Source of the DNA: Bin87 sp965221295 | GTDB taxonomy: Bacteria; Chloroflexota; Dehalococcoidia; Lucifugimonadales; UBA3495 | Assembly: GCA_965221295.1 (NCBI GenBank) | Contig: OZ244879.1 | Location: forward strand, 124,001-188,000 | Direction: 5' to 3' | Length of the DNA stretch: 64,000 nucleotides | Shown here: one piece after another, positions 51,160 through 59,638 of the stretch | Position numbering within the stretch: position 1 is the stretch's first letter | How the letters are laid out: each line of letters begins with the position of its first letter | Translations under genes and position numbers: made by a program | Notes under the pieces: model-generated | Told to the model about the DNA's origin: nothing | The model's input: only the letters and a program-made list of their open reading frames with translations | Database searches by the model: none

Positions 51160-51400
51160 TCGCGTGTCAATGCGAGCCCTTGCCCAGCTGTCAATGCGAA
51201 CCCTTACGTACCTGTCATTGCGAGCGAAGCGCGGCAATCTCGTTGATCGCAACCAACGGCCGTTCACCTCCCCGGCCCCAGCGGCCGTTCGCCCAGGCAA
51301 CGGGATTGCCGCGTCGCTGGCGCTCCTCGCAATGACAGATCAAAAGGCGCGCGTCGCAAGGACAGACCAAAAAGCGCGCGTCGCAATGACAGTCGGTGGA
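51160..51400. repeat. Full palindromic element with tandem termini
   Basis: The element at 51213-51337 is complete (TGTCATTGCGAGC to CTCGCAATGACA; 125 bp). Two degenerate left termini precede it (TGTCAATGCGAGCCC, TGTCAATGCGAACCC) and two right-type GTCGCAAGGACAG/GTCGCAATGACAG follow. A separate GCGCGGC-TTCA-GCCGCGC hairpin lies at 51005. No gene seen from 50960 to 51555. Confidence 0.88.
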
Positions 51401-51555
51401 ATCGCCCTCCAGAGGTTGGTCTGAGCAACGCCGGTCTGCGATGGGCTCTCTGCTGGCGGCCGGCCGTTAGCGCTGGTATTATGGCTGGGCCGCCGGCATA
51501 CCCACAACTCCAACTGCCGGCGCATCCAATCCGCACCGAGGAACAGTCGACAGAG

Positions 51556-51975
51556 ATGACCCAACCATCCAATGCCGCCCCATCCACCCTGGTTGCCGGA
51601 CTGACCGGCCACTGCGAGGTGTTGGTGTCCGAGCGAAACGCGGCGCCCCATACCGGCAAGTTGAGCACCCCCTCGATGATACGCGCCATGGAACAGGCGT
51701 CGCAGCGCGCGGTTCTCGACTACTTGCCCGCTGAACAGTCCACCGTTGGATTCGAGGTCAACGTCCGACACGTCGCCACCGCCGATATGGGCGTCACCGT
51801 GGTGGCCACCGCCGAGCTGGAACGGGTCGACGGACGCTGGCTCTACTTCAAGGTGCAGGCGCTGGACGGAGACCGCACCGTCGGCGTGGGGACGCACCGG
51901 CGCGCTATCATCACTCTGCCGCCTGGCGCCACCAACCGCGGCGGAGGCGACGAAATCGAGCGGCCCGGACTGTAA
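51556..51975 (+). CDS. Hotdog thioesterase (FlK-like)
   Basis: 139 residues. Fluoroacetyl-CoA thioesterase-like group: APHTGKLSTPSMIRAMEQASQRAVLDYLPAEQSTVGFEVNVRHVATADMGVTVVATAELERVDGRWLYFKVQALDG... with the S/T-P-x-M-I...E helix and H-x-A turn. Substrate acyl-CoA unknown. The ATG selected has GAGGAACAG upstream; an earlier in-frame ATG would add 25 residues. 50 nt upstream of the bicupin gene. Confidence 0.82.
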   Translation: MTQPSNAAPSTLVAGLTGHCEVLVSERNAAPHTGKLSTPSMIRAMEQASQRAVLDYLPAEQSTVGFEVNVRHVATADMGVTVVATAELERVDGRWLYFKVQALDGDRTVGVGTHRRAIITLPPGATNRGGGDEIERPGL

Positions 51976-52025
51976 TGCCAAGTAGGCCACCTGCAATGGG
52001 CGACCTGATAGAAGGAGATACCGCA

Positions 52026-52730
52026 ATGGAACCCATCATCCATAACATCAAGGATTACCCCGGGGACGGGACGGCCCGCCTCATCAGCATCGATGACAAT
52101 CCGAACCTGGTCACGCTAGCGTACTCGGTGATTGAGCCAGGCGGAACCAGCGCCCACCACATCCACGAGTGGGAGCACGAGGTGTATATCATCGAAGGCA
52201 GCGGCGCCCTGGTTGCCGACGGCAAGGAATACCCGGTCAAGGCCGGCGACGCCATGTTCATCCCGCCCATGGTGGACCACGTGACCCGCAACGACGGCGA
52301 CCGCCCGATCCGCCGCATCGAGATCAACCCCATCTCCGCGGCCGCCGGCAACGCGCGGCCCGGCGGCTCCGAACCCGGCGCCGGAACCCCGCCGGTGATC
52401 CGGAACCATGCCGACCTCAACGACGAGACCGGCCACACCATGCTCGGCGGGCGCGACGGCTGCCCCAACTACCTGATGCTCTACAACGGCTACATGCAGC
52501 CCGGCGCGGTCAGCCATCCCGAAACTGGCGGCCATACCCACGATTGGGATCACACCGTGTTCATCCTGGAAGGCACGGGAACCCTGGTCGTTTCCGGCAA
52601 GGATTACACTGTAACCGCCGGCGACGCCGTGCTGGTTCCACCCGGCCAGCATCACCAGTGGAAGAACGAGACCGATGCCCCCATGCTGCGGGTCACGTTC
52701 AACGACATCGTTTCCGAGGGACACGGCTAG
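52026..52730 (+). CDS. Bicupin protein
   Basis: 234 residues; AAGGAG upstream. Two cupin barrels in tandem. First: HHIHEWEHEVYIIEGSGALVADG and FIPPMVDHVTRNDG; second: HTHDWDHTVFILEGTGTLVVSG and LVPPGQHHQWKNE. Each barrel keeps the His-x-His...Glu...His metal set, so it is likely a metal-binding dioxygenase, isomerase or a sensor. The linker between barrels is Gly/Pro-rich. Substrate unknown; next gene is a divergent enolase. Confidence 0.9.
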   Translation: MEPIIHNIKDYPGDGTARLISIDDNPNLVTLAYSVIEPGGTSAHHIHEWEHEVYIIEGSGALVADGKEYPVKAGDAMFIPPMVDHVTRNDGDRPIRRIEINPISAAAGNARPGGSEPGAGTPPVIRNHADLNDETGHTMLGGRDGCPNYLMLYNGYMQPGAVSHPETGGHTHDWDHTVFILEGTGTLVVSGKDYTVTAGDAVLVPPGQHHQWKNETDAPMLRVTFNDIVSEGHG

Positions 52731-52807
52731 GACGCCCCTGGGCCGTTGGACGTTTTCGGAGGCAATGTGAAGAGCGCCAGCGGCGGGACGATCCCGTCGG
52801 GTCTGCC

Positions 52808-54130
52808 GTGACAGCAACCGTGACCAACGCCACCATCATTGCCCACATTCGCGCCCGCGAAGTCCTGGACTCTCGCGGCAACCCCACCGTGGAGGTGGAC
52901 GTGGGCCTGAACGGCGGCGCGGTGGGCCGGGCCATCGTCCCCTCCGGCGCGTCCACGGGCCGCCACGAGGCCATTGAGCTGCGCGACGGCGACCCGGGCC
53001 GCTACGAGGGCAAGGGAACGCTGCGCGCCGTAGCCGGCGTCAATACCGTCATCGCCCCAGCCGTTTGCGGTTCCGCCGACGCCGGCGACCAGGCTGGGTT
53101 GGATGAACGCCTGCGCGAACTCGACGGGACGGCCAACAAGTCCAGGCTGGGGGCCAACGCCATTCTCGGCGTATCCCTGGCCGCCGCCCACGCCGCAGCC
53201 AGCGCCGCGGGGCAACCGTTGTATCGCTACCTGGGCGGACCGGACGCCGCCACGCTGCCAGTGCCGATGGTGAACATCATCAGCGGTGGACGCCACGCCG
53301 CCGCCGGGTTGGACATGCAGGACTTTCTCGCCATTCCCATCGGCGCGGCCACCTACAGCGAGGCGCTGCGCATGACCGTGGGCGTGTACCGCGCGGTGGG
53401 CCGCATTCTGTCTCAGACCGGCCCCTACGCCTACGGCGTGGCTGATGAGGGTGGCTACGGCGCCCCGCTGCCCTGCCACGAAGACGCCCTGGGCCTGCTC
53501 TACGACGCGACACGGCTGGCCGGCTACCGCTGCGCCCGCGACGGCGACATCGTTATTGGCATGGACGTCGCCGCCACGGAGTTCGCTACAGACGACGGAC
53601 AATACGCCCTGCGCGCCGAAGGACGTTCCTTCACGCCCCGGGAACTGGCGGACCTGCTCGCTCACTGGAGCGCAACCTACCCGATCATCTCCATCGAGGA
53701 CGGGCTTGCCGAAGACGATTGGGAAGGCTGGGAATACCTGACGCAGCGTTTGGGGGCATCGGCGCAGCTCATTGGCGATGACCTGTTCACCACCAACCCA
53801 GAGCGTCTGAGCCGCGGCGCCGACGCGGGCATTGCCAACGCCGTCCTGATCAAGCCGAACCAGATTGGGACGCTTAGCGAAACCTTGGCTACCGTCCAGC
53901 TGGCTCAGCGACGCGGGTATCTGCCGGTCATCTCCGCGCGTTCCGGCGAAACGGAGGACACCACCATCGCTGACCTGGCCGTTGCCACGGGCGCCGGCCA
54001 GATCAAGATCGGCTCCATCACCCGCTCCGAGCGCCTGGCCAAATATAACCGCCTGCTGCGCATTGAGGAAGAGTTGGGAGAGCGGGCGCGCTTCCCCGGG
54101 CGGGAGGTCTTCGCCCGGTTCCTGGGTTGA
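52808..54130 (+). CDS. Enolase-like protein with altered active site
   Basis: 440 residues from GTG 52808 (GTG 52820 also possible). Enolase fold over its whole length: AREVLDSRGNPTVEVDV, PSGASTGRHEAIELRDGD, GVADEGGYGAP, GMDVAATEF, SIEDGLAEDDW, IGDDLFTTNP, NAVLIKPNQIGTLSET, RSGETEDTTIADLAV. Metal acids are present. Two usual catalytic places differ: QEF is QDF (Glu to Asp) and SHRSGETED is SARSGETED (His to Ala). The GGxHADNN loop is also altered. It could be an enolase paralogue with another role. Overlaps rsmG by one base. Confidence 0.9.
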   Translation: MTATVTNATIIAHIRAREVLDSRGNPTVEVDVGLNGGAVGRAIVPSGASTGRHEAIELRDGDPGRYEGKGTLRAVAGVNTVIAPAVCGSADAGDQAGLDERLRELDGTANKSRLGANAILGVSLAAAHAAASAAGQPLYRYLGGPDAATLPVPMVNIISGGRHAAAGLDMQDFLAIPIGAATYSEALRMTVGVYRAVGRILSQTGPYAYGVADEGGYGAPLPCHEDALGLLYDATRLAGYRCARDGDIVIGMDVAATEFATDDGQYALRAEGRSFTPRELADLLAHWSATYPIISIEDGLAEDDWEGWEYLTQRLGASAQLIGDDLFTTNPERLSRGADAGIANAVLIKPNQIGTLSETLATVQLAQRRGYLPVISARSGETEDTTIADLAVATGAGQIKIGSITRSERLAKYNRLLRIEEELGERARFPGREVFARFLG

Positions 54131-54885
54131 TGCTGGCCGCCACTGAATCTGGGTCGGCAGAATCCGGCATGGGCATTCTGGCTCGGCAATCAGAGCGGCT
54201 GGGATTGACTCTCAGCCCTCATCAGCTTGATCAGTTTGCGCTGTACACCGAGCTGCTACAGGAGGGCAATCGCCGGGCCAACCTGACCACCATCACCGAC
54301 CCTGAGCAGGCGCAGGTACGCCATTACCTCGATTCCCTCACCGCCGTGTTGGCGATACCGCGATGGCCCGATGGTATGCGGGTGGTCGATATTGGCGCTG
54401 GCGCGGGGTTCCCGGGAGTTCCCCTCAAGATCGCCTTCCCCGGCATCCGGTTGACGCTGGCGGAGTCGGTGGGCAAGAAGACGGCGTTCATGCACGATCT
54501 GGTAAATCGGCTGGCGTTGCAGGATGTGGAGACGCTGACCATCCGGGCCGAGGAACTGGGTCGCGCTGAAGGCCACCGGGGACAATATGACGTGGTTTTG
54601 GCCCGTGGCGTCGCGTCAATGTCAGTCTTGGTGGAGTATGGTCTGCCGTTGTGCAAAGGCCACGGACGGCTGTTGGCCTGGAAGGGCGCCGATGGTCCCG
54701 CCGAAGCAGAGTCAGCCGCCGAAGCCCTGGCGGAACTGGGCGGCAAGATCGCGGGGCTGCATTCGGTAAACGCCCTGTCGCCGCCGCTGCCGGCCAACCG
54801 GTGGATAATCTCGGTAGAGAAGGTTCGCCGCACGCCCGGCCGCTACCCGCGCCGCGTCGGGACGCCGGCCAAGCAGCCGCTGTGA
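54130..54885 (+). CDS. rsmG: 16S rRNA (guanine-N7)-methyltransferase
   Basis: 251 residues from ATG in TGATG with the enolase stop (a TTG one codon earlier is also in frame). Methylates G527 in the 16S rRNA. TLTTITDPEQAQVRHYLDSLTAV, motif I VVDIGAGAGFPGVPLKIAFP, LTLAESVGKKTAFMHDLVNRL, and DVVLARGVASM are typical. The C-terminal ~30 residues are a basic tail (RRTPGRYPRRVGTP). Coupled to the enolase-like gene. Confidence 0.95.
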   Translation: MLAATESGSAESGMGILARQSERLGLTLSPHQLDQFALYTELLQEGNRRANLTTITDPEQAQVRHYLDSLTAVLAIPRWPDGMRVVDIGAGAGFPGVPLKIAFPGIRLTLAESVGKKTAFMHDLVNRLALQDVETLTIRAEELGRAEGHRGQYDVVLARGVASMSVLVEYGLPLCKGHGRLLAWKGADGPAEAESAAEALAELGGKIAGLHSVNALSPPLPANRWIISVEKVRRTPGRYPRRVGTPAKQPL

Positions 54886-54955
54886 GGCGGGTGAACAGGC
54901 CGATCACAGAGCGGTTGCGCAGCCGAGACCGCGCGCAAGATTCACCGTTATCCGC

Positions 54956-55204
54956 GCTGTCATAGAGAGCTCACCGCCTGTCCTAGCTGGCTCACCCCCG
55001 TTCATGGCGCGCTCACCCCCGTTCATGGCGCGCTCACCCCCCGGCCATGACGATCTCACCCCCCGGCCATGACGAACTCACCCCCCGGTGAAGACGATCT
55101 CTTACTCCCGGTACTGGGTAGTTCACTCCCTGGCATTGCGCGCTCACTTCCTGTCATTGCGAGCGAAGCGCGGCAATCTCGTCCACCACAACCAACGGCC
55201 GCAC
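54956..55204. repeat. ~22-bp tandem array derived from the element terminus, plus a left half-element
   Basis: About nine units of roughly 22 bp, such as CCCGTTCATGGCGCGCTCAC and CCGGCCATGACGATCTCACC, run up to a proper left terminus TGTCATTGCGAG at 55152 with CGGCAATCTCG. Units next to the terminus look most like it (GGCATTGCGCGCTCACTTC), so the array seems to be an amplified, decaying terminus. No gene seen from 54886 to 55308. Confidence 0.8.
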
Positions 55205-55308
55205 ATCCGCGGCGCCTTACGGCCGTTTTCCCTCGGCTCGACACACCCACGCGGATTGGCTACCGTTGCCGCAACGGGTCAAGAACGCGGCAATACGCAG
55301 ACCGCTGG

Positions 55309-55683
55309 TTAGGCTCCCAGCGAAACCGCTAGGTCGTACCCTGCATTCACGGCAAAAAGCAGCAAAATGCCCACCAACATCAGAAACAACCTATTGAACG
55401 CGCGTCGAGTCGTCTCTCTGCGGTTAGTCCCTGCCCGAGCCAGTTCGAAATCCGTAGCAAATATCGCAGTCCCAGCACGACGAAGTAACACCAAATATAC
55501 GGATATGACGAAATATACAATAAAGAAACGACAATACAGAAACATTAGCTCGATCGTATTTGTTGACGATACTGCCAAATCAGCAAGCCCAGCGGAGAAG
55601 AACGCAACTCCTATGGCCGCCGTTGCGGTGGTAACCACTGCTATGCAGATTGTTATCCAATGTCTGTCCCAGTCCCCGTTCAC
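55309..55683 (-). CDS. Small membrane protein
   Basis: 124 residues, unrecognised. Three hydrophobic helices near 9-33 (ITICIAVVTTATAAIGVAFFSAGL), 42-67 (IELMFLYCRFFIVYFVISVYLVLL) and 98-117 (LFLMLVGILLLFAVNAGYDL), separated by a basic stretch (RAGTNRRETTRRAFNR). The region is less GC-rich than its surroundings. Convergence with rsmG is interrupted by the repeat array. Possibly partnered with the next small membrane gene. Confidence 0.6.
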   Translation of the reverse strand: MNGDWDRHWITICIAVVTTATAAIGVAFFSAGLADLAVSSTNTIELMFLYCRFFIVYFVISVYLVLLRRAGTAIFATDFELARAGTNRRETTRRAFNRLFLMLVGILLLFAVNAGYDLAVSLGA

Positions 55684-55737
55684 AATGTCACCTCGTTTTC
55701 AGCATTCCGAGCTTCGGATTCAACGAGCGACCCCGTC

Positions 55738-56004
55738 TTACCGCGGACTCGTCCACCATGAATACCACATGAAAAACAGGCTTGGCAAAACGAAAATCGT
55801 CACGGGAGCAATCAGTCGCAACCCCAGCCGTTGCCAATCCCCGACATCCGTCCACAGGTAATGGCTTTGGAACCACATGATGACGGAGGCGAAGGCGCAG
55901 AGCGCCCAAAAGAACAAAGTCCACCCCCGCTGTTCCTGCCAACTGACGCGCCACATATCCTGTACCCAACCCTTGCCGTGGCGCGTTCGATTGTTCTTGA
56001 TCAT
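55738..56004 (-). CDS. Small membrane protein
   Basis: 88 residues from the ATG with GGGAG 6 nt upstream. Two hydrophobic helices: GWTLFFWALCAFASVIMWF and LRLIAPVTIFVLPSLFFMWYSW. N terminus basic and polar (MIKNNRTRHGKGWVQDMWR). Not recognised. Same strand as the preceding small membrane gene, 54 nt apart. Both lie in a low-GC stretch. Confidence 0.6.
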   Translation of the reverse strand: MIKNNRTRHGKGWVQDMWRVSWQEQRGWTLFFWALCAFASVIMWFQSHYLWTDVGDWQRLGLRLIAPVTIFVLPSLFFMWYSWWTSPR

Positions 56005-56183
56005 GACGCTGCTCCCATCCAGGTTTTCTATGCGCATCCAAGCGGTTGTTGACAGGGTTGCAGGCGCAATTTGCTAACCGGGTTGCTTCATTTTGTACCG
56101 GTTCTGAGTATATTATAACAGCCCTCTCGGTGGAGGGCCGTTACCCGTTTGCTACTTGAGCCCCGTCTTGCAGGAGAATCCTC

Positions 56184-57311
56184 ATGCCTCGCGCCGCTTT
56201 TGTCTATGACGACGCCATGAGCCAGCACGTGCTGCGTCAGGACCATCCCATGCGTCCCATCCGCTTGCGGCATACCTACGAACTGCTGGCCGCTTACGGC
56301 GCGTTCGACAGCGACGACTCGCTCCTGGTGGCTCCCACTCTTGCTGACGAGGCCAGTGTTGGCGCGTTTCACTCCCGCGACTACATCGCCGCCGTCCGCA
56401 CCTTCAGCCTCGGCCTCACCGGCTACCAGCCCCAGCGCTTCGGATTCGCCCAGGGCGGCGACAATCCCACCTACCCGGGCATGTACGAGGCCGCCATGCT
56501 CAGCTCCGGCGCAACGCTGCACGCCGCCCGCCTGGTCGCCCACGGCGAGGTTCAGGCGGCGTTCAACATCAGCGGCGGGTTGCACCACGCCACGGCCCGC
56601 AACGCCAGCGGTTTCTGCGTGTTCAACGACCCCGTGATCGCCATCATGTACCTGCTGAACCGTGGCCTGCGCGTCGCCTACGTGGACATCGACGCTCACC
56701 ACGGCGACGGGGTGCAGGATGCCTTCTACGACGATCCGAGAGTCCTGACCATATCCGTGCACGAGTCGGGGCGCTACCTGTTCCCCGGCACCGGTTTCGC
56801 CGGCGAGACCGGCGCGGGCGACGGAGTTGGCTACGCCGTCAACCTGCCCTTGTATCCCTACACCGACGACGAAATCTACCTTGACGCCTTCGAGTCGATT
56901 GTTCCACCCCTCATTGACGCCTTTTCCCCCGACGTGTTGCTGACCCAATTGGGTATCGACTCCTACCACACCGACCCGCTGACCCATTTGCAGGTAACCA
57001 GCCGGGGATTCATCGCCGCCGTTACGCGCCTGGGAGGCTTGGGGTATCCGTGGCTGGCCACCGGCGGCGGCGGGTACGACATCGGCGCGGTGGCCCGGTG
57101 CTGGACCCTGGCCTATGGCGTCATGTGCGGCGCCGAATGGCCCGACCGCATCCCAACGCCGGTAATCGAACGATTGGGACGCGCTACCTTGCGCGACACC
57201 GAAATTCCGAACATTCCCGACCACATCCGGGCCGACGCCAGGGCGCTAGCCGCCGAGAGCGTAGCCACCGTCAGGGATGCGGTGTTCCCCGTTCACGGAT
57301 TGAGCGCGTAG
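56184..57311 (+). CDS. Histone-deacetylase/AcuC-type zinc deacetylase
   Basis: 375 residues; AGGAGA upstream. Arginase/deacetylase fold: SGGLHHATARNASGFCVFND, RVAYVDIDAHHGDGVQDAFYDD (zinc Asp and His), LFPGTGFAGETGAG, LLTQLGIDSYHTDPLTHLQ with the second Asp ligand and a Tyr loop in TGGGGYDI. AcuC-like enzymes deacetylate proteins such as acetyl-CoA synthetase or polyamines. Its 3-prime end overlaps the convergent trmI gene by 19 nt. Confidence 0.93.
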   Translation: MPRAAFVYDDAMSQHVLRQDHPMRPIRLRHTYELLAAYGAFDSDDSLLVAPTLADEASVGAFHSRDYIAAVRTFSLGLTGYQPQRFGFAQGGDNPTYPGMYEAAMLSSGATLHAARLVAHGEVQAAFNISGGLHHATARNASGFCVFNDPVIAIMYLLNRGLRVAYVDIDAHHGDGVQDAFYDDPRVLTISVHESGRYLFPGTGFAGETGAGDGVGYAVNLPLYPYTDDEIYLDAFESIVPPLIDAFSPDVLLTQLGIDSYHTDPLTHLQVTSRGFIAAVTRLGGLGYPWLATGGGGYDIGAVARCWTLAYGVMCGAEWPDRIPTPVIERLGRATLRDTEIPNIPDHIRADARALAAESVATVRDAVFPVHGLSA

Positions 57312-58150
57312 CCCTGCCGGCCGGGAGGAACGCATCGCACGGCGGTGGTGATGAATCCGCTGTGGGCCACCATGCGGTGGGCCGGCCGCACGCTGCGCCG
57401 CGTCACGTTCCACCCCCGCAGCATGGTTTCCGCGGTTTCAATGCGGGCGAACCTGCCATCGTCCTGCAGCGCCAAGACCAACTCGTGCACTTGCAGAACA
57501 GTGGGCAGGAAGGAGAGCAAAATGCCGCCCGACTTCATTGCGTTGGCCGCGGCGTCCAGCGCGCGCCACGGCTCGGGCAGGTCGAGTATCACCCGGTCGA
57601 CATTGGTTTCGCCGATGCCGTCGGCAATGTCGCCGATTTTCACCTCCCACCGCGAGGTGTCTGGAATAACCGACCGGACGTTGGCCTCGGCTTTGGCGAC
57701 GACTTCCCCATTGATTTCGTAGGAGACCAGCCGCCCGGTGGGGCCGACGGCGCGCAGCAGGCCAGTGGTGAGGGCGCCGGAACCCAGGCCAGCTTCCACC
57801 ACCGTAGCGCCCGGGTAGATGTCGGCCATGGACACGATGTTGCCCAGGTCTTTGGCGTAAATCACCTGGGGACCCCGCGGCATCAGGCGCACGTAGTCGC
57901 CCAAGGTGGGCCGTATGCCCAGCAACACGTGGCCGCGGCTGGTGGTGTACCAGCCTCCCACCGGCTGCCCGATCAGCTCGGAATGGGAAATCCACCCCAG
58001 GTGGCAGTGAAACTCCTCCCCTTCTGTGAGGGTTTGCAGATACGCCCTGCCCTTGCGGTCCAGGAACAACGCCAGTTCGCCGGGTTGAAACAGACTGCTG
58101 GCGCCGGCGTTGGATTCGCCAGCGGAGCCAGCCTCATGGGGTTCGGTCAT
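57293..58150 (-). CDS. trmI: tRNA (adenine-N1)-methyltransferase TrmI
   Basis: 285 residues from the ATG beginning MTEPHEAG. Makes m1A58 in tRNA, usually as a tetramer. TRGHVLLGIRPTLGDYVRLMPRGPQVIYAKDLGNIVSMADIYPGATVVEAGLGSGALTTGLLRAVGPTGRLVSYEI (motif I and flanks), NVDRVILDLPEPWRALDAA (motif IV DLPEPW) and RMVAHSGFITTAVRC. Unusually for a bacterium, this is an archaeal/actinobacterial-type form. Convergent with the deacetylase gene. Confidence 0.94.
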   Translation of the reverse strand: MTEPHEAGSAGESNAGASSLFQPGELALFLDRKGRAYLQTLTEGEEFHCHLGWISHSELIGQPVGGWYTTSRGHVLLGIRPTLGDYVRLMPRGPQVIYAKDLGNIVSMADIYPGATVVEAGLGSGALTTGLLRAVGPTGRLVSYEINGEVVAKAEANVRSVIPDTSRWEVKIGDIADGIGETNVDRVILDLPEPWRALDAAANAMKSGGILLSFLPTVLQVHELVLALQDDGRFARIETAETMLRGWNVTRRSVRPAHRMVAHSGFITTAVRCVPPGRQGYALNP

Positions 58151-58439
58151 TGCTGCATTATACAGCGCGTCATGGTGGAACGGATTCCCTCTAGCCACGA
58201 CGCCAACCATAAGGGGTCGTGGTTGGCGGAGTGATACGACGCGACTCAGCCGCCGCGGTCGGTTCCGGGCGTGGCGATGTTGAACCGGCGGGAGCCCTGC
58301 CAGATCCGCCGACGCGAGGCCGCAGCTCGAGGCCGTCTCGATCCGTAACCTACCGCCACCGGCTCCACGCTCTGCGGTGTGAGGAGCCGGCGCTGTGGTT
58401 GACCGCCCTCCGGCCGGGATTGCCGCGCTGCGCTCACAG

Positions 58440-58625
58440 TGTCAGCAATTGTCATTGCGAGGAGCGATAGCGACGCGGCAATCCCGAACTCTGGGCGAAC
58501 GGCCGTTGGTTGCGGTCATCGAGATTGCCACGGCCTTCGGCCTCGCAATGACAGGAAGAGTAAGGTGACCGGCCGCTGGTTGTGGTCATCGAGATTGCCG
58601 CGCTTCGCTCGCAACGACACAAGAT
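58440..58625. repeat. Palindromic element plus half-element
   Basis: 58450-58553 is a 104-bp copy (TGTCATTGCGAGGAGCG to CTCGCAATGACAG) with two inverse inner repeats. A right half follows (GGTTGTGGTCATCGAGATTGCC to CTCGCAACGACA). Two short degenerate tandem units (CAGACGGGAGACGTTGGCGGTGACA) come after. No gene seen from 58151 to 58869 aside from repeats. Confidence 0.85.
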
Positions 58626-58794
58626 GAAAGGCGCTCGCAATGGCAGACGGGAGACGTTGGCGGTGACAGATGCGAGTGCCCGCCATGGCAGACAGGAGAC
58701 GTTGGCGATCATGAACAGGAGGGCGCCTCGACAGGGCAGATGCGGGCGGGTTTCGCGATGCCAGTTCGCGCAACCTGGGTTCGGGTGAAGGGAC

Positions 58795-58849
58795 CTGCGC
58801 CTGTCCTGCGCCTGTCCTGCGCCTGTCCTGCGCCTGTCCTGCGCCTGTC
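58795..58849. repeat. 11-bp tandem repeat, five perfect copies
   Basis: CTGCGCCTGTC repeated five times without change, directly 3-prime to the trypsin-like lipoprotein gene. A period of 11 is not a multiple of three, so it is not coding. Confidence 0.95.
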
Positions 58850-58869
58850 CTGCGATGGAAAGACCCGGG

Positions 58870-59631
58870 CTACCGTTGGAGCGTTGGCCCGTCGCGATTC
58901 CTGATGTCCGCCAGCGCCGCGCGAATCTCGTCGACGTGCACGGCGTAGAAGGTGCCGACCACCGTCTCGCCACCCTCTGAACGCCGCGCCGCCGCCCGTA
59001 CCATCCCGATCACTTCTCCGGATGCGTTGAGCGTCGGGCCGCCGCTGTCCCCGGGGTCGATGGCCGCGTCCATTTCCAAGTTGCGCCCGTAGCTGTCGTC
59101 GCCGAAATTCGTGATCTGGGAAAGGATGCCGGCGTTGGCCTTTGGGGAACCCACGGTTCCCGCTCGCTTGACCCCGCTGCCAGAATAGCCCAACGCCAAC
59201 AGCGTTTTGGCGATGTCGTGGCTGCCGGCAGTTCCCAGCGGCAGGGGATACGCTCCGGACTCCAGCTCCACGGCATCAACGTCATAGCGAAGTACAGCGA
59301 CGTCTCGCCGCTGGTCCAAGCCCTCAACGGTGGCGGTAAAGGCGGGCATGGCGGTCTGCCGCACGATGACCCACTCCCTCCCTGACACCAGGTGCGCGAC
59401 CGTTACGATCAGGCCGGTCTCTAGCAGCCAGCCGGAGCCGTGCTGCCCGTCCGTCGGGTCAATGTAGAAGACCGACGCGCGGGTTTGCCGGTACAGACGA
59501 TTCAGGTCGGGCGCTGCCGACGACGCAACCGCGGTGGCCACCGCCCGATCGATTCGTTCGTTGAAGGCTTCTTCGCTGGGCGCGCAGGCCAAGCACGACC
59601 ATGCCAGGACCACTGCCAGCAGCGCCCGCAT
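58870..59631 (-). CDS. Trypsin-like serine protease lipoprotein
   Basis: 253 residues. N-terminal MRALLAVVLAWSCLACAPSEE is a lipoprotein signal with lipobox Leu-Ala-Cys. The chymotrypsin fold follows: TVAHLVSG (catalytic His), RRDVAVLRYD (Asp), AAIDPGDSGGPTLNASGEVIGMV (Ser). No PDZ domain, so not a full DegP. Probably anchored outside the membrane, with envelope protein quality control inferred. Begins 8 nt after the aldehyde dehydrogenase stop codon, likely co-transcribed. Confidence 0.88.
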   Translation of the reverse strand: MRALLAVVLAWSCLACAPSEEAFNERIDRAVATAVASSAAPDLNRLYRQTRASVFYIDPTDGQHGSGWLLETGLIVTVAHLVSGREWVIVRQTAMPAFTATVEGLDQRRDVAVLRYDVDAVELESGAYPLPLGTAGSHDIAKTLLALGYSGSGVKRAGTVGSPKANAGILSQITNFGDDSYGRNLEMDAAIDPGDSGGPTLNASGEVIGMVRAAARRSEGGETVVGTFYAVHVDEIRAALADIRNRDGPTLQR

Positions 59632-59638
59632 ATCTTTG

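Noticed and set aside
54956..55165. Possible CRISPR array from evenly spaced short repeats
   Set aside because: Units are contiguous without unique spacers and relate to the element terminus; no cas genes are present.
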